From Clostridia bacterium (GTDB taxonomy: Bacteria; Bacillota; Clostridia; Oscillospirales; Butyricicoccaceae), in the NCBI GenBank assembly GCA_017560175.1, contig JAFYOK010000061.1:1-5853 (forward strand): a stretch of 5,853 nt of DNA, in the 5' to 3' direction. Below the pieces are notes generated by a model. The model saw only the letters and a list, made by a program, of their open reading frames with translations, was not told the DNA's origin and made no database searches. The translations under genes and the position numbers were made by a program. Positions 1 to 5,296 of the stretch are shown piece after piece (within the stretch, counting starts at the first letter, position 1; each line of letters begins with the position of its first letter).

Positions 1-449
1 AAAAGCCCACCTATACACAGGAAGAGCTCGACTTTGCCGATGCGCTCAACAAGCAGAGCCCCAACTACGAGATGGCACTGGCCAACGGTATGCTGGCCGG
101 CGGTCCCATCATGACAACCCTGGCACCCATGGTCAAGACACTGGGCGGCGGCGGCTCCACAGACGTTGCTGATGTTCAGCACATCGTACCCTGCATCATG
201 GTTTCCACAGCTACCTGCAATGCTGCAGCTCCCGGCCACAGCTGGCAGATCACAGCCTGCGCAGGCCACTCTATCGGCTATAAGGGCATGCTGTTCGGCT
301 CCGAGGTTCTGGCTGCTGCAGCCATCAAGATGATGGAAGAGCCCGAGCATCTGGTCGCTGCCAAGGCAGAGTTTGACGAATACATGAAGGATAAGACCTA
401 CAAGTGCCCCATCCCCATGGATATTCCCATTCCCCATCCCCAGGTCTGA
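1..449 (+). CDS. AbgB-like M20 family metallo-amidohydrolase, copy 1 (C-terminal part only)
   Basis: This is the last 148 codons of a gene that begins before the window. The frame is open from base 3, and the ATG at 72 is internal, not a start. The visible part opens with KPTYTQEEL, matching copy 4 from its residue 315, so it covers the C-terminal piece of the catalytic domain. It carries the GGGGSTDVADV motif and the APGHSWQITAC motif, whose His (codon 237-239) should be the last metal ligand in this family. The tail has the YKCPIP motif shared by every copy in the array. Copy 4 is the closest relative here. Copy 1 has one extra residue in the variable block before GGGGSTD, so the full protein would be about 462 residues. 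The family hydrolyses amide bonds of acyl- or aroyl-amino acids in the cytoplasm; the actual substrate cannot be read from the sequence. No convincing terminator follows directly after the TGA. Confidence 0.93.
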   Translation, partial: KPTYTQEELDFADALNKQSPNYEMALANGMLAGGPIMTTLAPMVKTLGGGGSTDVADVQHIVPCIMVSTATCNAAAPGHSWQITACAGHSIGYKGMLFGSEVLAAAAIKMMEEPEHLVAAKAEFDEYMKDKTYKCPIPMDIPIPHPQV

Positions 450-496
450 TCCTCGAAACACTTCGTTGGTTTCTCGGACCAATTTAAAACAAGGAT

Positions 497-529
497 GATT
501 TTTCCGATGCGCATGTCCTCGGAAAAATC
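497..529 (+). other. Hairpin downstream of copy 1
   Basis: GATTTTTCCGA (497-507) pairs perfectly with TCGGAAAAATC (519-529) around an 11-nt loop. No T tract follows, so it does not look like an intrinsic terminator. It may protect the 3' end of the copy 1 transcript. It resembles the GATTTTCGGCAA hairpin found after copy 3 in position and in the first bases of its stem. Confidence 0.6.
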
Positions 530-541
530 GATTAAATAAAG

Positions 542-560
542 GATGACGAATGTAGTCATC
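542..560 (+). other. Short dyad upstream of the copy 2 promoter
   Basis: GATGAC (542-547) and GTCATC (555-560) form a perfect 6-bp inverted repeat with a 7-nt spacer. It ends 2 nt before the -35 box of the copy 2 promoter. It could be a weak hairpin or an activator site; nothing in the sequence decides between these. Confidence 0.35.
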
Positions 561-585
561 TGTTGAGATGTACACATTGTCAACA
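561..585 (+). promoter_or_regulatory. Possible operator dyad over the copy 2 promoter spacer
   Basis: TGTTGA (561-566) and TCAACA (580-585) are perfect inverted half-sites 13 nt apart. They begin inside the -35 region and end directly against the -10 box. A dimeric repressor bound here would cover the promoter. The half-sites are short and not repeated at the promoters of copies 4 and 5, so this is a candidate only. Confidence 0.35.
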
Positions 586-591
586 TATAAT
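563..591 (+). promoter_or_regulatory. Promoter for copies 2 and 3
   Basis: A TTGAGA -35 box (563-568) is separated by 17 nt from a perfect TATAAT -10 box (586-591). The start of transcription is expected near 598, giving a leader of about 89 nt before the ATG at 687. No promoter of similar quality lies before copy 3, so this one probably serves both genes. Confidence 0.7.
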
Positions 592-607
592 TTAATATAA
601 CTTTTTG

Positions 608-642
608 CCTGCCGGCTGGGAAAGACCCGGTCGGCAGGTTTT
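608..642 (+). terminator. GC-rich hairpin with T run in the copy 2 leader (terminator or attenuator)
   Basis: Bases 608-620 pair with 626-638 over 13 positions, two of them G-U, around the loop AAAGA. TTTT follows at 639-642. It has the form of an intrinsic terminator and may end transcription of copy 1. However, it lies downstream of the predicted copy 2 start point near 598, so transcripts of copies 2 and 3 must pass through it. It could therefore be an attenuator, or a 5' stabilising hairpin with leaky termination. Confidence 0.6.
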
Positions 643-672
643 GCCTATGATCGCTTTACTATGATTTTAGAT

Positions 673-679
673 AAGGAGG
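673..679 (+). promoter_or_regulatory. Ribosome binding site of copy 2
   Basis: AAGGAGG lies 7 nt before the ATG at 687 and is the strongest Shine-Dalgarno sequence in the window. It fixes this start. AGGA (674-677) could pair weakly with TCCT (683-686), which would place part of the site in a small hairpin. Confidence 0.85.
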
Positions 680-686
680 ACATCCT

Positions 687-2072
687 ATGCTGAATACAAC
701 TGCCATCCGCAAGATCGAAGCGGAAAAGGAAAATCTGATTTCTCTGGCCCATAAGATGTGGGTCGAACCCGAAACTGCCTATAACGAAGTCAAGGCTGCC
801 CAGTGGACAGCAGAAATGCTGAAGGAATATGGATTTGAAGTTGAAGTCGGTGCATACAATCTGCCCACCTGTGTTGTCGGTCGTTGGGGCAGCGGCCATC
901 CTGTCATTGGCTTCCTGGGTGAGCTGGATGCGCTGCCCGGTATGAGTCAGAAGCTGACGACCGAGAAGGATCCCGTCATTGCAGGCGGCGCAGGTCAGGG
1001 CTGCGGTCATAACCTGCTGAACGTATCGGCACTGGCTGCTGTTGTCGGCCTCAAGGCTGAACTGGAAGAGAAGAAGCTGCCCGGTACGGTCGTCTTCTAC
1101 GGCTGCCCTGCAGAAGAAGTTCTGACAGGTAAGGTCTTTATGGCTCGCGAGGGTGCATTTGCCGATCTGGATGCCTGCTTTGCATGGCACGGCGACAGTG
1201 TCAACCGCGTTATGACCGGCAAGCACACAGGTCTGAACTCTGCCATCTTCCACTTCAAGGGTCGTACAGCCCATGCCGGCGGCGATCCCCATAACGGCCG
1301 TTCGGCGCTTGACGCAGCTGAGATCATGAGCGTTGGTGCCAACTACCTGCGCGAGCACGTCACATCGGATGTTCGTATCCATTACGTCTATAAAGAAGCC
1401 GGAACAGCTCCCAATATCGTTCCCGATAAGGCTTCGGTCTGGTATTATGTCCGCGCATTCAACCGTCCTGCCATCGAGGATACTTACAATCGTCTGGTCA
1501 AGGTTGCCGAAGGTGCTGCTCATATGACCGAGACCGAGCTGGAGATTGAGTTCCTGGGCGGCTGCTACAACACCCAGCCCAATATGTACATGGCCGGCAT
1601 GACCTATGAGATCATGAAGGATATCGAGCTGCCCACGTATACCGAGGAAGAAAAGGCATTTGCCGATGCACTCAATAAGAACAGCCCCAACTATCAGGCC
1701 GTTCTGGCCTCGGGCAAGCTGGAGAAGGGCCCCATCTTTGAGGGCATGAGCAGCTTCCAGACCACCGATAACTATGGTTCCACCGACGTTGGCGATGTTC
1801 AGTATATCGTTCCCTGTGTCCAGGTCCGTACAGCATGCTGGAACCAGGCAGCCCCCGGCCACAGCTGGCAGATCACAGCTTGCTCGGATATGGGTATCGG
1901 CTTCAAGGGTATGCTTTACGGTGCCAAGGTCATGGCAGCAGCGGCAATGGCCATGTATGAGGATCCCACCCACATTGAAAAGGCCAAGGCCGAGTTCGAC
2001 GAAAAGATGAAGGCTGCACCCTACAAGTGCCCCATCCCTAAGGAAGTACCTATTCCCCAGCCGAAGAAATAA
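687..2072 (+). CDS. AbgB-like M20 family metallo-amidohydrolase, copy 2
   Basis: The product has 461 residues, close to AbgB-type proteins (about 480), with no signal peptide or membrane segment, so it should be cytoplasmic. The fold expected is an M20 catalytic domain (about 1-185 and 305-461) interrupted by a dimerisation domain (about 186-300). Visible family motifs are GELDALPGM (78-86), GQGCGHNLLN with predicted metal ligands C106 and H108, GCPAEE with the catalytic Glu pair E143/E144, WHG with H168, GRTAHAGGDPHNGRSALDA (192-210) in the dimerisation domain, GSTDVGD (364-370) and PGHSWQ with H392. All predicted catalytic positions are kept. The family cleaves amide bonds such as p-aminobenzoyl-glutamate or acyl-amino acids; the substrate here is unknown, and the usual AbgA partner is not in view. 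A gap-free hand alignment to copy 4 gives about 72 % identity (333 of 461). It probably shares a transcript with copy 3. Confidence 0.95.
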   Translation: MLNTTAIRKIEAEKENLISLAHKMWVEPETAYNEVKAAQWTAEMLKEYGFEVEVGAYNLPTCVVGRWGSGHPVIGFLGELDALPGMSQKLTTEKDPVIAGGAGQGCGHNLLNVSALAAVVGLKAELEEKKLPGTVVFYGCPAEEVLTGKVFMAREGAFADLDACFAWHGDSVNRVMTGKHTGLNSAIFHFKGRTAHAGGDPHNGRSALDAAEIMSVGANYLREHVTSDVRIHYVYKEAGTAPNIVPDKASVWYYVRAFNRPAIEDTYNRLVKVAEGAAHMTETELEIEFLGGCYNTQPNMYMAGMTYEIMKDIELPTYTEEEKAFADALNKNSPNYQAVLASGKLEKGPIFEGMSSFQTTDNYGSTDVGDVQYIVPCVQVRTACWNQAAPGHSWQITACSDMGIGFKGMLYGAKVMAAAAMAMYEDPTHIEKAKAEFDEKMKAAPYKCPIPKEVPIPQPKK

Positions 2073-2080
2073 ATTAAGTG

Positions 2081-2101
2081 TGCCTGCGGCGCATGGATAA
2101 A
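2081..2101 (+). repeat. Shared intergenic motif, first occurrence
   Basis: A 21-nt block beginning TGCCTGCGGCGCAT starts 8 nt after the copy 2 stop. It matches 5321-5341, after copy 4, at 18 of 21 positions, all three differences being G versus A. The flanking sequence differs between the two sites. Confidence 0.6.
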
Positions 2102-2102
2102 T

Positions 2103-2132
2103 GGCCCTTCTGGGCCGCATAAGCCAATGGCT
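2103..2132 (+). other. Two-hairpin element between copies 2 and 3
   Basis: GGCCC (2103-2107) pairs with GGGCC (2112-2116) around TTCT, and AGCC (2122-2125) pairs with GGCT (2129-2132) around AAT. The sequence continues with ATTTTC. A matching arrangement lies after copy 3 at 3581-3611, at nearly the same distance from the stop codon (30 versus 34 nt). No T tract follows, so it is probably a processing or stability element within the copy 2-3 message. Confidence 0.55.
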
Positions 2133-2143
2133 CCATTTTCAAG

Positions 2144-2149
2144 AAAGGA
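2144..2149 (+). promoter_or_regulatory. Ribosome binding site of copy 3 (long spacing)
   Basis: AAAGGA (2144-2149) is the only Shine-Dalgarno-like run before the ATG at 2161. The gap of 11 nt is longer than the 7 nt seen for copies 2, 4 and 5, and the match is poorer. Copy 3 may be translated less efficiently than its neighbours. Confidence 0.6.
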
Positions 2150-2160
2150 AGTAAGATCGT

Positions 2161-3546
2161 ATGAACAACTATACAAGTGCGATCAATGCCATCGAGCAGG
2201 CATCAGGCAAGCTGATCGAGCTGGCCGATAAAATCTGGGCAACACCCGAGGTTGCCTATACCGAAGTCAATGCCTGTGCATGGACAGCAGAAGTACTGAA
2301 GGAATATGGCTTTGATGTTGAGGTTGGCGCTTACGGTATGCCCACAGCTATCCGTGCCACATGGGGTCAGGGTCATCCTGTCGTTGGCTTCCTGGGCGAG
2401 TATGATGCACTGCCCGGTATGAGCCAGAAGATCGCAACCGAGAAGGATCCCATCGTTCCCGGCGGTTCGGGTCATGGCTGCGCTCATAATTTGCTGGGTG
2501 TTGCCGCATTGGGCGGTGCCATTGGCATGAAGGCTGAACTGGAAGCCAAGAACCTGCCCGGCACCATCGTATTCTATGGCTGCCCCGGTGAAGAACAGCT
2601 GACCGGTAAGGTTTTTATGGCACGCGAAGGTGCGTTCAGCGAGCTGGATGTTGCCCTCGGCTGGCATGGCGGCACATCCAATGGCGTTTCGGTTGCTGAT
2701 ATGCCCGGCATGAACAGTGCCATCTTCCATTTCCATGGCCGCACAGCCCATGCCGGCGGCGATCCTCACAATGGTCGTTCGGCCCTTGATGCAGCCGAGC
2801 TGATGAGCGTTGGCACACAGTATCTGCGTGAGCATGTTACATCGGACGTCCGCATCCACTATTCCTACAAGGAAGCCGGTACTGCTCCCAATATCGTTCC
2901 CGATAAGGCTGTTGTCTGGTACTATGTCCGTGCAGCCAGCCGTGAAGCGGTAGAGGATACCTATGCCCGTCTGGTCAAGGTTGCTGAGGGTGCTGCCCAC
3001 ATGACTGAGACCGAGGTCGAGATCGAGTTCCTGGGCGGCTGTTACAATACCATGGGCAACCATGTTTTGTCCAAGGTCGCTGCCGAAGTCATGGACAAGA
3101 TCGGCGTTCCCGAATACACCGCAGAAGAACTGGCCTTTGCCGAAAAGCTCAACCTGGCCAGCCCCATGTATGACAAGATGAAGGCTGCCGGTGCGCTGGA
3201 TGGCCCTGCCATCTGCGATAAGATGTATGGTGTCCGCGGCGGTATTGTTGCCGCGTCCACCGATGTTGGTGATGTCATGCACATCGTTCCCACACTGGAA
3301 GTCAATACAGCATCCAGCAATATTGCAGCTCCCGGTCATAGCTGGCAGGTCACCGCCTGCGCCGGTATGTCTATCGGCCATAAGGCTATGCTGCTGGGCG
3401 CGAAGACACTGGCTGTTACTGCTGCCAAACTGTGTGAAGAGCCTGCCATTGTCGCTGAAGCCAAGGCTGAGTTTAATAAGAACATGAACGGCAAGGTATA
3501 CAAGTGTCCCATTCCTGCAGAAATCCCTCTGCCTTATAAGAAGTAA
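2161..3546 (+). CDS. AbgB-like M20 family metallo-amidohydrolase, copy 3 (most divergent)
   Basis: The product has 461 residues, is predicted cytoplasmic, and keeps the domain order of copy 2. Predicted metal ligands are C107 and H109 in GHGCAHN, with Ala where the other copies have Gly. The catalytic Glu pair is E144/E145 in CPGEE (CPAEE elsewhere). The other expected histidines are H169 in WHG and H393 in PGHSWQ. The dimerisation motif GRTAHAGGDPHNGRSALDA (193-211) is unchanged. It also differs at GEYDALPGM (GELDALPGM elsewhere) and at AASTDVGD, which lacks the Gly found before STD in the others. These changes and a distinct block at about 351-365 suggest a different substrate from copies 2 and 4; this is inference. 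It lies 88 nt after copy 2 with no promoter between them, so the two are likely one transcript ending at the terminator at 3764-3795. Its last 20 codons plus stop are duplicated downstream. Confidence 0.95.
   Translation: MNNYTSAINAIEQASGKLIELADKIWATPEVAYTEVNACAWTAEVLKEYGFDVEVGAYGMPTAIRATWGQGHPVVGFLGEYDALPGMSQKIATEKDPIVPGGSGHGCAHNLLGVAALGGAIGMKAELEAKNLPGTIVFYGCPGEEQLTGKVFMAREGAFSELDVALGWHGGTSNGVSVADMPGMNSAIFHFHGRTAHAGGDPHNGRSALDAAELMSVGTQYLREHVTSDVRIHYSYKEAGTAPNIVPDKAVVWYYVRAASREAVEDTYARLVKVAEGAAHMTETEVEIEFLGGCYNTMGNHVLSKVAAEVMDKIGVPEYTAEELAFAEKLNLASPMYDKMKAAGALDGPAICDKMYGVRGGIVAASTDVGDVMHIVPTLEVNTASSNIAAPGHSWQVTACAGMSIGHKAMLLGAKTLAVTAAKLCEEPAIVAEAKAEFNKNMNGKVYKCPIPAEIPLPYKK
3484..3546 (+). 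repeat. 63-bp direct repeat, copy within the copy 3 gene
   Basis: These bases encode the last 20 residues of copy 3 plus its stop. They recur 210 bp downstream at 3694-3756 with a single difference (TAT versus TAC for the same Tyr). The tails of the other copies in the array differ at many positions, so this is a recent local duplication of this gene's end. Confidence 0.95.
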
Positions 3547-3561
3547 GAAAAGACAAGGAAA

Positions 3562-3642
3562 GGCCGTTCATGTTCTGAACGGCCCTTCAGGGCCGCGCCG
3601 CCAATGCGGCGTCGATTTTCGGCAATTCATTTGCCGGAAATC
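3562..3642 (+). other. String of hairpins after copy 3
   Basis: Several stem-loops sit back to back. GGCCGTTCA (3562-3570) pairs with TGAACGGCC (3576-3584). GGCCC (3581-3585) pairs with GGGCC (3590-3594), competing with the first for bases 3581-3584. CGCCGC (3596-3601) pairs with GCGGCG (3606-3611) around CAAT. GATTTTCGGCAA (3614-3625) pairs with TTGCCGGAAATC (3631-3642) with one G-U. None is followed by a T tract, so they are not ordinary terminators. The middle two match the element after copy 2. The array resembles REP-type extragenic palindromes or a 3' stability element; no mobile gene accompanies it. Confidence 0.7.
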
Positions 3643-3659
3643 TATATAATTTAAAGGGG

Positions 3660-3689
3660 TCCCCGCAAAATAAATACATTTTGTGGGGA
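3660..3689 (+). other. Hairpin directly before the duplicated gene tail
   Basis: TCCCCGCAAAAT (3660-3671) pairs with ATTTTGTGGGGA (3678-3689) through 12 bp, one of them G-U, around a 6-nt loop. It ends 4 nt before the second copy of the 63-bp repeat. No T tract follows on this strand. Confidence 0.7.
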
Positions 3690-3693
3690 AAAT

Positions 3694-3756
3694 ATGAACG
3701 GCAAGGTATACAAGTGTCCCATTCCTGCAGAAATCCCTCTGCCTTACAAGAAGTAA
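3694..3756 (+). pseudogene. Detached duplicate of the copy 3 C-terminal tail
   Basis: An ATG-to-TAA frame of 20 codons repeats the final 20 residues of copy 3 exactly at protein level (it contains VYKCPIP and ends PYKK). Only one silent base differs. It lacks any catalytic part of the enzyme, so it is best read as a gene remnant. The intrinsic terminator starts 8 nt after its stop, closer than any terminator lies to the intact copy 3 stop. This may therefore mark the original end of the gene, with the sequence between the repeats added later. The ATG is preceded by GGGG (3685-3688) at 5 nt, part of a hairpin stem, so translation as a small peptide is possible but not supported. Confidence 0.8.
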
Positions 3757-3763
3757 ATAGGAT

Positions 3764-3795
3764 AAAAGCCCTGTGGATTTTCCACAGGGCTTTTT
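3764..3795 (+). terminator. Intrinsic terminator of the copy 2-3 unit
   Basis: AAAAGCCCTGTGGA (3764-3777) pairs perfectly with TCCACAGGGCTTTT (3781-3794) around TTT, with a five-T run at 3791-3795. It is the only classical terminator between copies 3 and 4 and should end the transcript started near 598. Confidence 0.9.
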
Positions 3796-3823
3796 GTGTA
3801 AAAGTAAAATCTTATCTGAACTA

Positions 3824-3852
3824 TTGGCAAATCACCGCTTTACCGTTATAAT
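3824..3852 (+). promoter_or_regulatory. Promoter of copy 4
   Basis: TTGGCA (3824-3829), a 17-nt spacer and TATAAT (3847-3852) form a near-consensus promoter. Transcription should start near 3859. The 34-nt core 3819-3852 matches the copy 5 promoter (5430-5463) at 28 positions, including the spacer element CGCTTTA. Confidence 0.85.
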
Positions 3853-3859
3853 GGAATTG

Positions 3860-3874
3860 GCAAGAATATTTTGC
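3860..3874 (+). other. Predicted 5'-end hairpin of the copy 4 transcript
   Basis: GCAAGA (3860-3865) pairs with TTTTGC (3869-3874), including one G-U, around ATA. It begins at about the first transcribed base. It is weak on its own, but copies 2 and 5 also have a hairpin near the predicted transcript start, so it could slow 5'-end decay. Confidence 0.4.
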
Positions 3875-3896
3875 ATATAAATTATCGTATAGCAAG

Positions 3897-3903
3897 AAAG
3901 GAG
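3897..3903 (+). promoter_or_regulatory. Ribosome binding site of copy 4
   Basis: AAAGGAG sits 7 nt before the ATG at 3911 and supports that start codon. Confidence 0.85.
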
Positions 3904-3910
3904 ATCAAAG

Positions 3911-5296
3911 ATGTACGGAACCATTGGTATTAACAAGATCCGCCAGGAAAAAGATAAGTTTGTCGATCTGGCGCAGAAGATGTGGGATGTTCCCGAAACC
4001 GCCTATAACGAGGTCAATGCCTGCAAATGGACGGCCGCGCTGCTGCAGGAGCTTGGTTTTGAAGTCGTCACAGGCGCTTATGGTCTGCCCACCTGTGTTA
4101 CAGGTACATGGGGCAGCGGCAAGCCGGTCATTGGTTTCCTGGGCGAACTGGATGCCCTGCCCGGTATGAGTCAGAAGATGACCCATATGAAAGATCCCGT
4201 AGTTCCCGGCGGCGCAGGCCAGGGCTGCGGCCACAACCTGCTCAATGTTTCCTGTCTGGCAGCAGCAGTTGGCATGAAGGCTGAACTGGAAGAGAAGAAG
4301 CTGCCCGGCACCATCGTGTTCTATGGCTGCCCTGCAGAGGAAGTTATCAGCGGTAAGGTCTTTATGGCGCGTGCAGGTGCATTTGATAACCTCGACTTTG
4401 CCTTTGCATGGCATGGCGGTACCGATAATAACATCAGTATCGGCACCATGAACGGCTTGAATTCGGCCATTTTCCACTTCCACGGCCGCACAGCTCATGC
4501 CGGCGGCGACCCCCATAACGGTCGTTCGGCCCTTGATGCAGCTGAGATCATGAGCGTTGGTACACAGTATCTGAGAGAACATATCACATCGGATATGCGC
4601 ATCCACTATTGCTATAAGGAAGCCGGTACAGCCCCCAATATCGTTCCCGACAAGGCTGCTGTATGGTATTATGTCCGTGGACAGAGCCGTCCTCTCATCG
4701 AGGATACCTACAACCGCCTCATCAAGGTTGCCGAAGGTGCAGCCATGATGACCGAGACCCGGCTGGAGATCGAGTTCCTGGGCGGCTGCTACAACACCAT
4801 GCCCAATAAGTATATGGCCGAGCTGACCCATCAGCTGATGGTGGAGATGGAAAAGCCCACCTATACAGAAGAAGAGCTGGCCTTTGCCGATGCTCTCAAC
4901 AAGCAGAGCCCCAACTATGAGAGTGCTATGGCGTCCGGCCGACTGGAGAATGGCCCCATCCATGTGGATGTCAACCCCATCAGCGACGCACCTGGCGGTG
5001 GCTCCACAGATGTAGCCGATGTCCAGCAGCTTTGCCCCTGCGTTATGGTCACAACAGCTACCTGCAACCGTGCAGCGCCCGGACACAGCTGGCAGATCAC
5101 AGCCTGTGCCGGCAACTCCATCGGTTATAAGGGCATGCTCTTTGGCGCCGAGGTTATGGTTGCAGCAGCCATGAAGATGATCGAGGAGCCTGAACATATC
5201 GAGGCAGCAAAGGCTGAGTTTATCGAAAAGACCAAGAATGCACCTTATAAGTGCCCCATCGGTCCCGAAGTCCCCATTCCCCAGCCGAAGGTTTAA
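3911..5296 (+). CDS. AbgB-like M20 family metallo-amidohydrolase, copy 4
   Basis: The product has 461 residues with no export signal. Motifs in order are GELDALPGM (78-86), GQGCGHNLLN with predicted metal ligands C106 and H108, GCPAEE with catalytic E143/E144, WHGG with H168, HGRTAHAGGDPHNGRSALDA (191-210) in the dimerisation domain, GGGSTDVAD (362-370) and APGHSWQITAC with H392. It should be an active cytoplasmic amidohydrolase of unknown substrate. It aligns with copy 2 without gaps at about 72 % identity. The two fall apart mainly at 169-181 and 351-360, the latter sharing no residue. The C-terminal third is closest to copy 1 (STDVAD, not STDVGD) and the N-terminus (M-x-GTI-x-INKI) is closest to copy 5. 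It has its own promoter and its own terminator, so it is probably a single-gene unit. Its TAA lies inside a perfect hairpin. Confidence 0.95.
   Translation: MYGTIGINKIRQEKDKFVDLAQKMWDVPETAYNEVNACKWTAALLQELGFEVVTGAYGLPTCVTGTWGSGKPVIGFLGELDALPGMSQKMTHMKDPVVPGGAGQGCGHNLLNVSCLAAAVGMKAELEEKKLPGTIVFYGCPAEEVISGKVFMARAGAFDNLDFAFAWHGGTDNNISIGTMNGLNSAIFHFHGRTAHAGGDPHNGRSALDAAEIMSVGTQYLREHITSDMRIHYCYKEAGTAPNIVPDKAAVWYYVRGQSRPLIEDTYNRLIKVAEGAAMMTETRLEIEFLGGCYNTMPNKYMAELTHQLMVEMEKPTYTEEELAFADALNKQSPNYESAMASGRLENGPIHVDVNPISDAPGGGSTDVADVQQLCPCVMVTTATCNRAAPGHSWQITACAGNSIGYKGMLFGAEVMVAAAMKMIEEPEHIEAAKAEFIEKTKNAPYKCPIGPEVPIPQPKV

Noticed and set aside
72..449. A separate 125-residue gene starting at the ATG at 72
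   Set aside because: The frame is open to the left edge and the upstream residues align with copy 4, so this is an internal Met of a truncated gene.
507..539. Tiny frame MRMSSEKSIK with AAGGA upstream, as a possible leader peptide
   Set aside because: Only 10 codons, overlapping a hairpin and upstream of the predicted transcript start of copy 2; no regulatory codon run.
641..665. TTGCCT and TATGAT as a second promoter for copy 2, resembling the copy 4 promoter
   Set aside because: The spacer is 13 nt and the start would fall in the ribosome binding site. Only the CGCTTTAC string is noted as shared.
645..2120. Antisense open frame of 491 codons opposite copy 2 (also 3905-5197 and 2203-3381 opposite copies 4 and 3)
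   Set aside because: They lie in register with the sense codons and exist only because TTA, CTA and TCA are avoided. The translations are rich in Cys, His and Gly with no recognisable domain and lack a convincing ribosome binding site.
2103..3642. A CRISPR array suggested by repeated hairpins
   Set aside because: The hairpins differ in sequence and size and are not regularly spaced; there are no constant repeats with unique spacers.
3645..3650. TATAAT after the hairpin string as a promoter for the 20-codon tail fragment
   Set aside because: No -35-like hexamer lies 16-18 nt upstream (3622-3627 reads GCAATT).
3547..3693. The spacer between the tail repeats as a miniature transposon
   Set aside because: Its ends are not inverted repeats of each other, and the flanking 63-bp repeat is far longer than a target-site duplication.
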